Source of the DNA: Metabacillus endolithicus
GTDB taxonomy: Bacteria; Bacillota; Bacilli; Bacillales; Bacillaceae
Direction: 5' to 3'
Assembly (NCBI RefSeq): GCF_023078335.1
Contig: NZ_CP095550.1
Coordinates: 2,338,001-2,402,000 of the forward strand
Length of the DNA stretch: 64,000 bases
Shown here piece by piece: positions 17,715 through 26,954 of this stretch (position 1 is the stretch's first letter; the number at the start of each line of letters is the position of its first letter). The notes under the pieces are model-generated. The model was given only the letters and a program-made list of their open reading frames with translations, had not been told where the DNA came from and ran no database searches. The position numbers were made by a program, and so were the translations under genes.

Positions 17715-18655
17715 TGCTTGTAGCCTACTTTCCTGGAAATGCGCGGGTCTATCACCATTTGAATCACATCTACTAGTAAATTACTAATAATAAACAAACT
17801 TGCTCCAATCAAAACATAGCACTGAATAACCGGTATATCACGATTAAAAATCGCTTCAATAAAATAACGACCAAAGCCAGGCCAAGAAAAAACAGCTTCA
17901 ACGATAATGGTACCTGTTAAAAGTTTTCCAAGATTCATTCCTAACCCGGTAATCATCGGAGAAATCGCAATCCTTAATACATGCTTCGCCATAATTATTT
18001 TTTCTTTAATTCCCCTCGTTCTCGCATAAAGCACATAAGGCTCATTCATATTTTCAAGCACACTGGCACGTAACAATCTTGTATAAATGGCGATTAGCGG
18101 AAGAGCCAGAGTTACTGAAGGAAGAACAAGGTGCAGCCACGTTCCAGTTCCTTCAACTGGAAAAAGATCGAGCTTTACAGAAAAGAAAAAGATAAAAAGA
18201 TATCCAAGCCAAAAAGAGGGGATGGATGCCCCTATAAAGGAAAGAAATCGACTAAAGTGATCTATCATACTATTTTTCTTTATTCCAGCAAGAAAGCCAA
18301 GAGGAACACTAACGAGGATTGCAATTAAAATACTACCCAGTGCTAACTGAATAGTAGCTGGAATACGTGTGATCACCTCATCCCAAACAGGCTTATTCGA
18401 AACATAAGATATGCCAAAATCAAGCTGGCATATCTTTATAATAGAATTAGCATATTGAATGAAAAATGGCTGATCTAAGCCAAACTCTTGTCTTTTTTGT
18501 TCCAAGAGTTCATCAGTTGGTTGAATATGGGCCGCAGTTAAATAAGCTTCAGCCGGGTCTACCGGTGAGAGATGAATCATTCCTGTTGTAACAAGTGCTG
18601 CCAACAGAAAGACCGGAATGATTGAAAACATTCGCTTTAAAATAAAAGTGCCCAT
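17711..18655 (-). CDS. nikB: Nickel/oligopeptide-type ABC transporter permease (NikB-like)
   Basis: A 314-residue permease with an N-terminal membrane segment, the HLSPVDPAEAYL region and the EAA-type loop (YARTRGIKEKIIMAKHVLR) of DppB/NikB proteins. An AGGAGG site lies 6 nt before the ATG. It follows the binding-protein gene by 25 bp. Staphylopine-type (Cnt) or peptide transporters are alternatives, since permeases of these groups cannot be separated by eye. Confidence 0.87.
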   Translation of the reverse strand: MGTFILKRMFSIIPVFLLAALVTTGMIHLSPVDPAEAYLTAAHIQPTDELLEQKRQEFGLDQPFFIQYANSIIKICQLDFGISYVSNKPVWDEVITRIPATIQLALGSILIAILVSVPLGFLAGIKKNSMIDHFSRFLSFIGASIPSFWLGYLFIFFFSVKLDLFPVEGTGTWLHLVLPSVTLALPLIAIYTRLLRASVLENMNEPYVLYARTRGIKEKIIMAKHVLRIAISPMITGLGMNLGKLLTGTIIVEAVFSWPGFGRYFIEAIFNRDIPVIQCYVLIGASLFIISNLLVDVIQMVIDPRISRKVGYKQ

Positions 18656-18680
18656 AAAAACCTCCTGATACTGTTACTTC

Positions 18681-20309
18681 CTACTTCATGCTAATGTTTG
18701 TAAATGGATGCTCATCACGATTAGCAGGGAAAGTAAAGTTCGTTACATCCTTTTGATAGATTGCTGTTTTCTTAATATAAGAAATAGGAATAAGCGCTCC
18801 CTGTTCTTGTATCGATGTTAAGATTGATGTATATAGCTGCTGACGTTGTGCCTCATCAGTTGTCTGAGGAACCTCTGCAATTTGTTTTAAAATTTCAGCT
18901 TTGTTTGGATAAGCTGATATTGCCTCATTAAATCCAAATCCTTCTGATGCAACGATGTTTAAGAACGTATGTGGATCATAAGGAGTTCCATAGTTACTAA
19001 AGAAATTCACATCAAATTCATTATCCTTAAAACGTTGAACCTGCTCAGTTAGTTCAACTCCTACAATGTTTAATTTTACACCAATTGCTGCCCATTCAGA
19101 TTGAATAACTTCAGCCATTGTTTTTTGAATTTGTTCTGCTGAGTCATACATTAGCTCAAATTCAAGAGGTTGTCCATCTTTTTCACGAACCGTTTCTCCT
19201 TCAGAAAGCGTCCAACCTGCTTCGTCTAATAACGATTTTGCTTTTTCTACATCATAATCAATGACAGTTGCACCATTGTCTTTTGTATAAGGTAAGTTTG
19301 TTGGCAGGATATAGTCTGCTTTTTCTTCATAACCTGACGTAACACCCTCAACTAAAGCTTCCTTATTAAAAGCGTAGTGTAAAGCTTGACGGACCTTTTC
19401 ATCAGAAAGCTGTTCTTTTTTCGAGTTGATCACAAGCTGTCTTGTTGCAACTGGCTCAGAAATACTAGATTCATAGTTTTCTGTTGATTCTAACTGTTTG
19501 AAAGCATCTAAACTAATTGTTCCTTCACCATACAGGAGATCGATTTCACCTTTTTCAAACGCTAGCACTCTTGTTTCGGCATCAGGAATAACTTTCACAG
19601 TGATTTTTTCTTCTTTTGGAAGCTCACCCCAGTACTCTTCATTACGCTTGAAAACAGCATATTCATCTACTTTATAGTCTTCTAGCACCCATGGACCTGT
19701 TCCGACTGGTTCTACTACACCTTTTGAAGTATCACCATCCTCAGGAAACCCTGCTTCACCTAAGAAACGAACCGGTCTTACAACAGCCAATTCCTGAATT
19801 GTTGGATAATAAGCTTCTGTTAATGTTAGCTTGAACGTATATTCATCAACAACTTCTGTTGAATTAATTTTTGAAAGAAACCCTAACCAGCTATGCATAT
19901 CTAAATGGTTTAGTACGGTATCAAAATTCTTTTTCACAACTTCAGCATTAAAGCTTGTTCCATCAGAGAACTTTACACCTTCACGAAGATGAAACGTATA
20001 TTCCTTACCATCTTCAGAAATTTCCCAAGACTCTGCAAGATGCGGTTTTAGCTCTCCACCTTCTTGGTAACTCACTAATGGTTCATATACCATTGATTGC
20101 GCAAATAATTGTGAAGGATTATACACATGCGGATTCATTTCTCCTATATCTCTAGGCCAAGCGAACGTAAGCATATTCTTTTCGCTTTTTTCCTCTGAGC
20201 TCACAACTTCTTCTTTGTTATTTGCACACCCAAATAATATTGTCGATAAAATTAAAATAAATACAGATAATAGTAGAACTTTACGATGATGTTGTACCTT
20301 CTTAACCAA
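18681..20309 (-). CDS. nikA: Nickel-type solute-binding lipoprotein (NikA/CntA-like)
   Basis: A 542-residue extracytoplasmic binding protein with lipobox LFGCANN (Cys near residue 28). The mature part follows E. coli NikA block by block: AWPRDIGEMNPHVYNPSQLF, QSMVYEPLVSYQ, DIDLLYGEG and TPYDPHTFLN. This favours nickel or metal-chelate uptake over peptide uptake. I chose the TTG start (VKKVQHHRK) because GGAGG lies 8 nt upstream. A Fur-like palindrome sits just before that site, so metal-dependent repression is likely. Confidence 0.85.
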   Translation of the reverse strand: MVKKVQHHRKVLLLSVFILILSTILFGCANNKEEVVSSEEKSEKNMLTFAWPRDIGEMNPHVYNPSQLFAQSMVYEPLVSYQEGGELKPHLAESWEISEDGKEYTFHLREGVKFSDGTSFNAEVVKKNFDTVLNHLDMHSWLGFLSKINSTEVVDEYTFKLTLTEAYYPTIQELAVVRPVRFLGEAGFPEDGDTSKGVVEPVGTGPWVLEDYKVDEYAVFKRNEEYWGELPKEEKITVKVIPDAETRVLAFEKGEIDLLYGEGTISLDAFKQLESTENYESSISEPVATRQLVINSKKEQLSDEKVRQALHYAFNKEALVEGVTSGYEEKADYILPTNLPYTKDNGATVIDYDVEKAKSLLDEAGWTLSEGETVREKDGQPLEFELMYDSAEQIQKTMAEVIQSEWAAIGVKLNIVGVELTEQVQRFKDNEFDVNFFSNYGTPYDPHTFLNIVASEGFGFNEAISAYPNKAEILKQIAEVPQTTDEAQRQQLYTSILTSIQEQGALIPISYIKKTAIYQKDVTNFTFPANRDEHPFTNISMK

Positions 20310-20328
20310 AACTGTTTCCTCCCAAATG

Positions 20329-20351
20329 CAATTGATAATTGTTTTCAATTG
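20329..20351. promoter_or_regulatory. Fur-family-like operator upstream of nikA
   Basis: A 23-bp near-palindrome with CAATTG ends. Its core TGATAATTGTTTTCA (20333-20347) matches 12 of 14 fixed positions of the 7-1-7 Fur box TGATAATNATTATCA. It lies a few bases upstream of the nikA ribosome binding site. Confidence 0.6.
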
Positions 20352-20676
20352 TATGGGAAGTAGTCGCTTGTGTCAATAGAATTGTGGGAATTTTCAGGTT
20401 TGAGGTGCCTGGTTTGGGGTGGGAGTCTGCTCTGGGTTTGGTGCTGCTCTGGGTTTGGGGTGCCTGTCACTTCCCGAAATTTGTCGAACCCTTCACAATA
20501 TGTAAAACTTCCACTTTCTTTGCCGAATTGGTTCTTGTTTTGTCTAACATGAAGGGAACTGCCTTTTTAGGTCGAAAATTTACTCTAGTAAGTTCCTTAA
20601 CAATATCTGTTCTTGGGATTGGCGCAACGAGGAGTTTAGGACTTGTACTTATATCAGTATCAGGGGAGGAGAAAAG
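20352..20676. other. Intergenic region with G-rich repeats and one dispersed repeat
   Basis: A 325-bp divergent region before racA. At about 20401-20466 the phrase CTGCTCTGGGTTTGG occurs twice and GGTGCCTG twice, giving a G-rich plus strand. An inverted copy of the dispersed repeat is at 20459-20488. An open frame crossing the repeats has no family resemblance. Confidence 0.6.
20459..20488 (-). repeat. Dispersed repeat, copy 3 (inverted)
   Basis: GGTGCCTGTCACTTCCCGAA followed by ATTTGTCGAA; read on the minus strand this is the TTCGACAAAT...GTGACAGGCACC element. Confidence 0.7.
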
Positions 20677-21192
20677 ATGAGTACAGCTGCTGTTGCAAAG
20701 TCACTTGGGGTTTCGAGAAGAACGTTAATGAGATGGGTAGATCAGTTAGATTTGGAACTAGAGAAAAATGAGCTGGGACACTATCAATTCTCAGAAGAAG
20801 ATATAGAGAGACTAAAACAACTTCAAAACAATCCAACAGGCACCCCAACACCTGCTAATGAGCAAACACGAAAGGGGACTATTACACAAATGGTATCACT
20901 AGATGAAAACAAAGTAGATTTTTTAACACAAAGACTTGAAGAAGTGGAAAGAAAGGTTCAAAGCAAGGCTGATGGAGTCGTATCCTATCAACTTCTTCAA
21001 CATCGAAGAGAAATGGAAGAATTACAAAGTATAATCAAAAAGTTAGAGCTTCGAATTGAAGAGCTTGAGCAAGAAAAACTTTCGAAAAAACAAGAATTTG
21101 GTAAAGATCCTGCTCTAGTTTTTGATCAAACAAAAGCACCAGCGAAGCCATCGCGTAGAAAGGGGCTAATTAGCTCGATTTTAGGCTTTTAA
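20677..21192 (+). CDS. racA: RacA-like polar chromosome-anchoring protein
   Basis: A 171-residue protein with an N-terminal MerR-like helix-turn-helix (AAVAKSLGVSRRTLMRWVDQ, ELGHYQFSEEDIERL, residues about 4-50). A linker follows, then a coiled coil (about 80-140, EEVERKVQ...ELEQEKLSKK) and a basic tail. This architecture and the position between ywkD and tdk match B. subtilis RacA (YwkC), which tethers the origin region to the pole at sporulation. A GGGAGGAG site precedes the ATG. The 3' end overlaps the convergent lipoprotein gene by 12 nt. Confidence 0.8.
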   Translation: MSTAAVAKSLGVSRRTLMRWVDQLDLELEKNELGHYQFSEEDIERLKQLQNNPTGTPTPANEQTRKGTITQMVSLDENKVDFLTQRLEEVERKVQSKADGVVSYQLLQHRREMEELQSIIKKLELRIEELEQEKLSKKQEFGKDPALVFDQTKAPAKPSRRKGLISSILGF

Positions 21193-21645
21193 GGGGCGAA
21201 AAAATGCCCCTCTATTTTTTTCTAGATTAACGTCGATTCTATACCTCGGTAAAGCCGTAATCATGTTTTCATGAATTTCCTTCGTTTTCTTCTTCATTTC
21301 CTTTTTTGAAAGATCCTCAGTTGTAAACACCTTTACATTTATATGATTTGCATTCATGATGACTCTTCCTAATGATAAGGTATCGTCATTCATAATGGCT
21401 TCTTCTAATTTACTTTGGTCATCCCCTTTGTCGGGTCTTGTTTCTGTTAGATCAAGGAAATTTGGATTTTGGTTTGGAACAAATTGCTCATCGTCGAGCT
21501 CTTGGTTATCATATGTGCCATGACCATCCCTCATCAATCTTAACCCGTTCACATCTTCCTGCTGGGGCTCGTAGCGCTCTCCTGCTTGGAATTGGCAGCC
21601 CGCCATACAAAAGCAGAGGATAGATAAGATAAGGACCTTTTTCAT
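21181..21645 (-). CDS. YhcN/YlaJ-like sporulation lipoprotein
   Basis: A 154-residue protein with a lipoprotein signal (MKKVLILSILCFCMAGCQFQ, lipobox MAGC). A polar Gln/Asp-rich segment follows, then a small domain containing NANHINVKVFTTEDL and the Lys-rich KKEMKKKTKEIHENM. This resembles spore lipoproteins of the YhcN/YlaJ family, which fits the sporulation neighbours, but the match is by eye only. AGGAGGTG precedes the ATG. Its 3' end contains the racA terminator. Confidence 0.65.
   Translation of the reverse strand: MKKVLILSILCFCMAGCQFQAGERYEPQQEDVNGLRLMRDGHGTYDNQELDDEQFVPNQNPNFLDLTETRPDKGDDQSKLEEAIMNDDTLSLGRVIMNANHINVKVFTTEDLSKKEMKKKTKEIHENMITALPRYRIDVNLEKNRGAFFRPLKA
21193..21210 (+). 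terminator. racA terminator
   Basis: GGGGC and GCCCC are inverted around an A-rich loop and followed by TCTATTTTTTT. The hairpin lies directly after the racA stop, inside the convergent lipoprotein gene. Confidence 0.65.
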
Positions 21646-21755
21646 TTTTCAGCACCTCCTAGTTGTAGGATGCCCGATGATTTTCTTTTCATGAGGGGAA
21701 ATGAGGACGTATGGGGGTGGATGAAGATCATTTTCCTTCATTCAAGACGCTATGT

Positions 21756-22036
21756 TGGTCTTCATCTCTCTTATGAAGAACATCTCACTTCTTTCGAGCC
21801 ATCATGTTGGTCTTCATCTCTCTTATGAAGAACATCTCCCTTCTTTCGAAACGCTGTAATGGTCTTCATCACTCCTATGAAGACCATCTCACTTCTTTCG
21901 AAACGCCATGTTGGTCTTCATCTCTCTTATGAAGACCATCTCCCTTTTTTCGAAACGCCATAATGGTCTTCATCACCCTTATGAAGACCATCTCCCTTCA
22001 TTCGAACCGTCATAATGGTCTTCATCTCTAAAATTA
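21756..22036. repeat. 52-bp tandem hairpin array A (six units)
   Basis: Units start at TGGTCTTCAT at 21756, 21808, 21860, 21912, 21964 and 22016, an exact 52-bp period. Each full unit is TGGTCTTCAT, 7 nt, ATGAAGA(C/A)CA, then TCTC(C/A)CTTC(T/A)TTCGA and a short variable end. A degenerate partial unit precedes it near 21721. The array fills the 560-bp gap between tdk and the lipoprotein gene. A related array lies at 49861-50064. Confidence 0.85.
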
Positions 22037-22074
22037 AAAAATTCACACCCTGCTTTGGCTTTCCGTAACAAAAA

Positions 22075-22106
22075 AACAGCCCAATTTCATAAAAAATTGG
22101 ACTGTT
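22075..22106 (-). terminator. tdk terminator
   Basis: On the minus strand AACAGTCCAATTT pairs with AAATTGGGCTGTT (one G-U) and is followed by TTTTTTGTT. Confidence 0.75.
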
Positions 22107-22148
22107 CAATCTAAATATTCTCTTAGAAGTCAAATAGCAATCAAGTCA

Positions 22149-22178
22149 TTCGACAAAACCCGGGAAGTGACAGGCACC
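22149..22178 (+). repeat. Dispersed repeat, copy 4
   Basis: TTCGACAAAACCCGGGAAG followed by TGACAGGCACC, in the 3' untranslated region of tdk. Confidence 0.65.
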
Positions 22179-22205
22179 ACCAGCTCGACGCAGACAGGCA
22201 TCGCC

Positions 22206-22823
22206 CTACTTCACCACATTACTCTCTCTCTTAAAATCCTTCACCGGTGCTCCCGGTACTTCGTGGTGGTGTCTGCATCTTGGTTCGTAGGATTCAGAGG
22301 CACCGACTAGGATGATTGGGTCGTCATAGGATGCTGGTTTGCCGTTGATGAGTCGCTGGGTACGGCTTGCAGGAGATCCACAAACTGAGCATACTGCTTG
22401 AAGTTTAGTGACGGATTCAGCTAGTGACATTAAGGCAGGAACCACGCTGAAAGGTTCTCCTCTGAAGTCTTGGTCTAATCCAGCTGCAAGGACGCGGTAG
22501 CCTTGATCGGCTAATAAAGTTAAAACATCAACGATTTGTTCATCGAAGAACTGGACTTCATCGACTGCGATGACGTCTGTTTTTTCTGTTATATATTCAA
22601 AAATCTCAACTGAAGCAGCGAGTGGCTTGCAAATGATGGCTGTTCCGTTATGGGAAACAACACTTTCTTCGCTGTATCGGTTGTCGATTACAGGTTTAAA
22701 TACTTTTACCTCTTGTTTAGCAAATTGAGCTCGTCTTACGCGGCGAATAAGCTCCTCTGATTTGCCTGAGAACATGCTTCCGCAGATGATTTCAAGCCAT
22801 CCGCTTTGCTTCATTACATACAT
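22206..22823 (-). CDS. tdk: Thymidine kinase
   Basis: A 205-residue type II thymidine kinase that phosphorylates thymidine with ATP in the salvage pathway. It has Walker [12 protein letters not shown], Walker [13 protein letters not shown], the zinc ligands CSVCG and a C-terminal Cys in EPRCRHHHE, and the lid region [14 protein letters not shown] start at [12 protein letters not shown], with GAAGGGAGAGG 8 nt upstream; this matches B. subtilis Tdk, and the longer frame has no support. Confidence 0.95.
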   Translation of the reverse strand: MYVMKQSGWLEIICGSMFSGKSEELIRRVRRAQFAKQEVKVFKPVIDNRYSEESVVSHNGTAIICKPLAASVEIFEYITEKTDVIAVDEVQFFDEQIVDVLTLLADQGYRVLAAGLDQDFRGEPFSVVPALMSLAESVTKLQAVCSVCGSPASRTQRLINGKPASYDDPIILVGASESYEPRCRHHHEVPGAPVKDFKRESNVVK

Positions 22824-22990
22824 TGAAACGGCCTCTCCCTTCGTTGCCTCGAGTTTACTCGGGCAACCGATTCCTGGTAAAGTGATCATCTATTATGACA
22901 TGTATTATACATGGTATCATCGTTCAAAAACCCTACCAATATATGTAGGATAACCAAATTTTAGTGTGAAAATTGTAAAAGTAGGCGTGA

Positions 22991-23025
22991 AAAAACAGGC
23001 AAGAGCCAAAATGTCCTGCCTGTTT
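22991..23025 (-). terminator. rpmE terminator
   Basis: On the minus strand AAACAGGC pairs with GCCTGTTT around a longer loop, followed by TTTTC. Confidence 0.65.
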
Positions 23026-23038
23026 GGAAAAAGCCTTA

Positions 23039-23251
23039 TTATTGTTGTTGTGACTTAAGGCCGTATTTTTTGTTGAATTTATCTACACGTCCACCTGCAT
23101 CTGCAAACTTTTGACGTCCAGTGTAGAATGGATGGCACTCAGAACAAACCTCAACTTTGATCTCTTTATTAGTAGATCCAGTTTCGAATTCGTTACCACA
23201 TGCACATGTCACCATAACTGTATTATAGTTTGGATGAATTGCTGATTTCAT
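23039..23251 (-). CDS. rpmE: 50S ribosomal protein L31, zinc-binding type
   Basis: A 70-residue L31 of the Cys-containing (zinc) type, with CACG and [10 protein letters not shown] ligands. I start at the ATG of MKSAIHPNY: the GGAAGGAG site is 9 nt upstream of it but directly abuts the earlier ATG. The zinc-free paralogue is not in this window. It lies between rho and tdk as in B. subtilis. Confidence 0.93.
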   Translation of the reverse strand: MKSAIHPNYNTVMVTCACGNEFETGSTNKEIKVEVCSECHPFYTGRQKFADAGGRVDKFNKKYGLKSQQQ

Positions 23252-23413
23252 TCTTTTCATCTCCTTCCGCCCTGAGTCTTTCGAAACAGAGTTATATATC
23301 TAGGCTTTCACTCGTCCAATTGACAAGCTGTTTCCTAGAAAAGCACATGATGAAATTATAACAAGTGCTTAAACTAAAATCAAGCTGAAGTTAAATATTA
23401 CTAATTACTTTGT

Positions 23414-24685
23414 TTATCGATTTCGAGCCTTTTTCATTTCCTCATCTAAGTTGCTGAAGAATTCCTCGTTTGATTTTGATTGACGAAGTTTTCTTAGGAA
23501 CTTTTCAACAAAATCAGGAGTGTCTGTCATAGATTTACGGATCGCCCATAGTTTTTCAAGGTGATCTTTAGGAATAAGAAGCTCTTCTTTTCTTGTTCCA
23601 GAACGACGAATATCGATTGCCGGGAAGATACGTTTTTCTGCAAGAGAACGATCAAGATGAAGCTCCATATTACCAGTACCTTTAAATTCCTCGTAAATCA
23701 CGTCATCCATACGTGAGCCTGTATCAACTAAAGCTGTTGCTAAAATGGTTAAGCTTCCGCCTTCTTCAATATTACGAGCAGCACCGAAGAAGCGTTTTGG
23801 ACGGTGGAATGCCGCTGGGTCAATACCACCTGATAATGTACGGCCACTTGGCGGGATAACTAAGTTATAAGCACGAGCTAGACGTGTGATGCTGTCCATT
23901 AAGATGATTACGTCTTTTTTATGCTCAACTAAACGCATGGCTCTCTCAAGAACAAGCTCGGCCACTTTAATATGATTTTCTGGAACCTCATCAAATGTAG
24001 AACTTACAACATCGCCAGCTACTGAACGCTCAATGTCAGTTACTTCCTCAGGTCTTTCATCGATTAACAGGACGATTAGCTCTGCTTCAGGGTTGTTTGT
24101 TGTGATGCTGTTGGCAATCTCCTTTAAAAGCATTGTTTTACCTGCTTTAGGTGGCGCCACAATTAAACCACGTTGCCCGAATCCAACTGGTGCAATAAGG
24201 TCCATAATTCTTGTAGATAGGTGATTAGGTTTTGTTTCAAGATATATTTGTCTATCTGGATATAGAGGAGTTAGTGCTGGGAAGTGAACACGTTCCTTGG
24301 CTGTTTCAGGGTCTTCACCATTTACCGCTTCTACATGAAGTAACCCGTAATAGCGTTCGTTTTCTTTAGGAGGTCGAACTTTACCTGAAACTTTGTCTCC
24401 ATTACGTAAGTCAAAGCGTCTGATTTGGGATGCAGAGATATAAATATCCTCAGAGCTTGGTGAGTAATTAATCGGTCTTAAGAAACCAAATCCTTCCGAC
24501 TGAATAATTTCCAAAACACCTTCCATAAACAATAGATCTTCTTGCTCTGCATTTGCTTTTAAGATCGCAAAAATTAATTCTTTTTTCGTTAGCTTGCTAT
24601 AATAGGACACTTTATAGTGACGGGCAAGCTCGTATAATTCTTTCAATTTCATATGTTCCAATGAAGAAATTGAAACCTGATTCAT
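23414..24685 (-). CDS. rho: Transcription termination factor Rho
   Basis: A 423-residue hexameric RNA helicase. The N-terminal Rho-N domain ([22 protein letters not shown]) is followed by the cold-shock RNA-binding domain (EGFGFLRP...[12 protein letters not shown]). The RecA-like ATPase domain has Walker [14 protein letters not shown], Walker [16 protein letters not shown] and the Q/R loops. It is nearly identical by eye to B. subtilis Rho over most of its length. I start at [13 protein letters not shown] by analogy with that protein; the ribosome binding site (GAGTGG) is weak. Confidence 0.95.
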   Translation of the reverse strand: MNQVSISSLEHMKLKELYELARHYKVSYYSKLTKKELIFAILKANAEQEDLLFMEGVLEIIQSEGFGFLRPINYSPSSEDIYISASQIRRFDLRNGDKVSGKVRPPKENERYYGLLHVEAVNGEDPETAKERVHFPALTPLYPDRQIYLETKPNHLSTRIMDLIAPVGFGQRGLIVAPPKAGKTMLLKEIANSITTNNPEAELIVLLIDERPEEVTDIERSVAGDVVSSTFDEVPENHIKVAELVLERAMRLVEHKKDVIILMDSITRLARAYNLVIPPSGRTLSGGIDPAAFHRPKRFFGAARNIEEGGSLTILATALVDTGSRMDDVIYEEFKGTGNMELHLDRSLAEKRIFPAIDIRRSGTRKEELLIPKDHLEKLWAIRKSMTDTPDFVEKFLRKLRQSKSNEEFFSNLDEEMKKARNR

Positions 24686-25040
24686 AAAAACACCACTCTT
24701 TTTCAATTTTCAATACATCATACTTTCAAACGTTCATCATTCAAACCCATTTCATATGTGAGAACTTGTCTAATAGCAAATTAGGATATAGATGATTTGC
24801 TCTATGTTGTAAAAGAAGAATAAACATATCACTTTAGGATAGAGAAGGAAATGAAGGTGAGCTTGAAGTAGATTTTGTAGTTATTCATTCAATGCAGCAC
24901 TCTTTATTTTTACCCTATTTCTTAGATTTAATCAATCATTTTTGGAATTTTCCATTAAAATAGAGCAATAACGAAGAAAGTTTTATTAGATTGACAAGGA
25001 TAAAGGTTTCCCCTCATCCTTGTCAATTATATTTTACAGC
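24686..25040. other. rho leader and murAB 3' region, no gene seen
   Basis: This 355-bp gap holds the murAB terminator at 24991-25026 and the AT-rich upstream region of rho. I found no ORF with a ribosome binding site and no recognisable riboswitch. Confidence 0.5.
24991..25026 (-). terminator. murAB terminator
   Basis: TTGACAAGGAT pairs with ATCCTTGTCAA. On the minus strand this is followed by TCTAATAAAACTTTC, a weak T tract. Confidence 0.65.
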
Positions 25041-26331
25041 TTACGAATTTTGAAGTTGTTCGATTTCTTTTTCTGTTAATTTTTCACGCCAAATTGTTGC
25101 ACCAAGACCTGTTAGTTTTTCCTCTAACTGACTGTACCCACGATCGATATGCTCTAAACCTGTAATCTCAGTTATTCCGTCTGCCATTAAGCCTGCGCAG
25201 ACCAAGGCAAGCCCCTGCGCGCAAGTCACTTGCTTTTACTTTTGCTCCTTGAAGCTTCGTAGGACCAGAGACGATTGCTGATCTGCCTTCAACCTTAATT
25301 GATGCACCCATTCTTCTTAGTTCATCAATATGCTTAAAGCGTGCAGAATAGATTGTATCTGTTACAACACTAGTTCCGGTTGCTCTTGTTAAAAAAGAAG
25401 TAAACGGCTGCTGCAGATCTGTTGGGAAGCCAGGATAGACAAGCGTTTTAATATCAACAGCTTTTAGTTCCTTTTGTCCACCAACGATTAAAATCTGGTC
25501 ATTGCTTGTTTCGATATGCATGCCCATTTCTCTTAGCTTCGCAATTAAGGATTCAAGATGTAATGGAATAACATTGTCGATCATAACCTCTTTACCCATT
25601 GCTGCACCAATGATCATATATGTTCCCGCTTCAATGCGGTCAGGAATAATGGAATGACGGCAGCCATGGAGCTTTTCAACACCATCGATGCGGATTACAT
25701 CTGTACCAGCACCTTTAATTTTCGCACCCATACTTGTTAGTAATGTCGCAACATCAATGATTTCCGGTTCTTTTGCTGCATTTTCAATGATTGTTCTGCC
25801 TTTAGCCAAAACAGCTGCTAGCATAATGTTAATCGTTGCACCAACACTAACAACATCTAAGTAAATACGAGCACCTTTTAATTCATCCGCACGAAGATAA
25901 ATCGCACCTTGTTCATTTGTAATTTGAGCACCTAGTGCCTCAAACCCCTTAATATGCTGATCAATCGGGCGTGGACCTAAGTGACAGCCGCCTGGAAGGC
26001 CGATTACAGCCTTTTTGAAACGACCAAGCATCGCTCCCATTAAATAATAAGAAGCTCTAAGCTTTTTCACTTTTCCATTTGGTAAAGGCATCGAAATCAT
26101 TGAAGAAGGATCAACAACCATCTCATTGTTTTTCAACTCTACCTTACCACCGATTTCTTCTAATAAATCACCTAATATATTCACATCTGAAATGTTTGGT
26201 AAACCCTCAATTGTAACAGGAGATTCAGCGAGAATCGTCGCTGGGATTAGTGCAACCGCACTATTTTTTGCTCCACTAATTGATACTGTACCTTTTAGTA
26301 AATCTCCACCGGCAACTTTTAATTTTTCCAT
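25041..26331 (-). CDS. murAB: UDP-N-acetylglucosamine 1-carboxyvinyltransferase (MurAB/MurZ type), frameshifted
   Basis: Transfers enolpyruvate from PEP to UDP-GlcNAc, the first committed step of peptidoglycan synthesis. The fosfomycin-target Cys is in [16 protein letters not shown] (near residue 116), and substrate residues in [18 protein letters not shown] are present. The frame shifts near 25209-25212, where one extra base turns the expected RAGAALVCAG into [10 protein letters not shown]. Removing it gives 429 residues, the length of B. subtilis MurAB, whose position beside rho and fbaA it shares. I start at [10 protein letters not shown], behind GAAGGGAG. Sequence error is likelier than a true lesion, unless a second MurA covers the function. 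Confidence 0.88.
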
Positions 26332-26801
26332 GTTAGTCTCCCTTCTATGAAGTTGACTTTCCGGAAAGAACATTAAGGGTGAGCTAGGCTCTGTTTTAAG
26401 CATAGCTATGTATAAAATCACACGACCATCATGTTTTCCGAATTAAAAACATCTAGTCAACATAATTAAAAAAATTAACAACCATGTTAGACGACTATTA
26501 CCTTTTATAAGTGTTTATCTATTTTATTGCCTTATATTCCTTAGTCAATACATGACAATCTTACATATGTAAAACTTATTCGCCTGAAAAAAAGCGATCC
26601 TTTTTACAGACCCTCTTATTATTAAACCATCTATTGTGTTGGACAACAATGATTTACTGTAAAAGAATACGTTTTTCTATGAGTTTTTGAGAGTTTAGTG
26701 AAAAATGATGTTTTTTACTAGGAGAATCTTGATGCAACGAAAGATTTTGTAGGTTATGATTTGCGGAAAAAGAATGTGATTCTCAAGATGACAAATGAAA
26801 A

Positions 26802-26823
26802 CGGACTAGCTTAGGCAAGTCCG
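26802..26823 (-). terminator. Hairpin, possible second terminator after fbaA
   Basis: CGGACT pairs with AGTCCG around a 10-nt loop. On the minus strand it is followed by TTTTCATTT. Confidence 0.45.
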
Positions 26824-26917
26824 CTTTCTATTATTCTATCAATTATGGTCAGCTAGGTAAAGGTTTAGAAGGATTTTATCAATAATTGTTAGCGCTTTCT
26901 TAATTTTCGGAATATAA

Positions 26918-26936
26918 CCGCCTTTTAACAAGGCGG
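26918..26936 (-). terminator. fbaA terminator
   Basis: CCGCCTT pairs with AAGGCGG around a 5-nt loop, 18 bp after the fbaA stop. The following T tract (TTATATT) is weak. Confidence 0.5.
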
Positions 26937-26954
26937 CCTATTCCTAAAAATTTA

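Larger units (their letters stand above)
26332..26954. other. 623-bp gap between murAB and fbaA
   Basis: In B. subtilis, as I recall it, a transaldolase gene (ywjH) sits between fbaA and murAB. Here I see no coding frame with a ribosome binding site, only AT-rich sequence and two hairpins (26802-26823 and 26918-26936). Confidence 0.55.

Noticed and set aside
20339..20680. Plus-strand reading frame of 113 codons before racA
   Set aside because: It runs through the G-rich and dispersed repeats and the Fur-like box, has no ribosome binding site and encodes no recognisable domain.
21756..22036. CRISPR array
   Set aside because: The period is regular, but the sequence between the hairpins is nearly the same in every unit, so there are no unique spacers, and no cas genes are present. 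The array at 49861-50064 fails for the same reasons.
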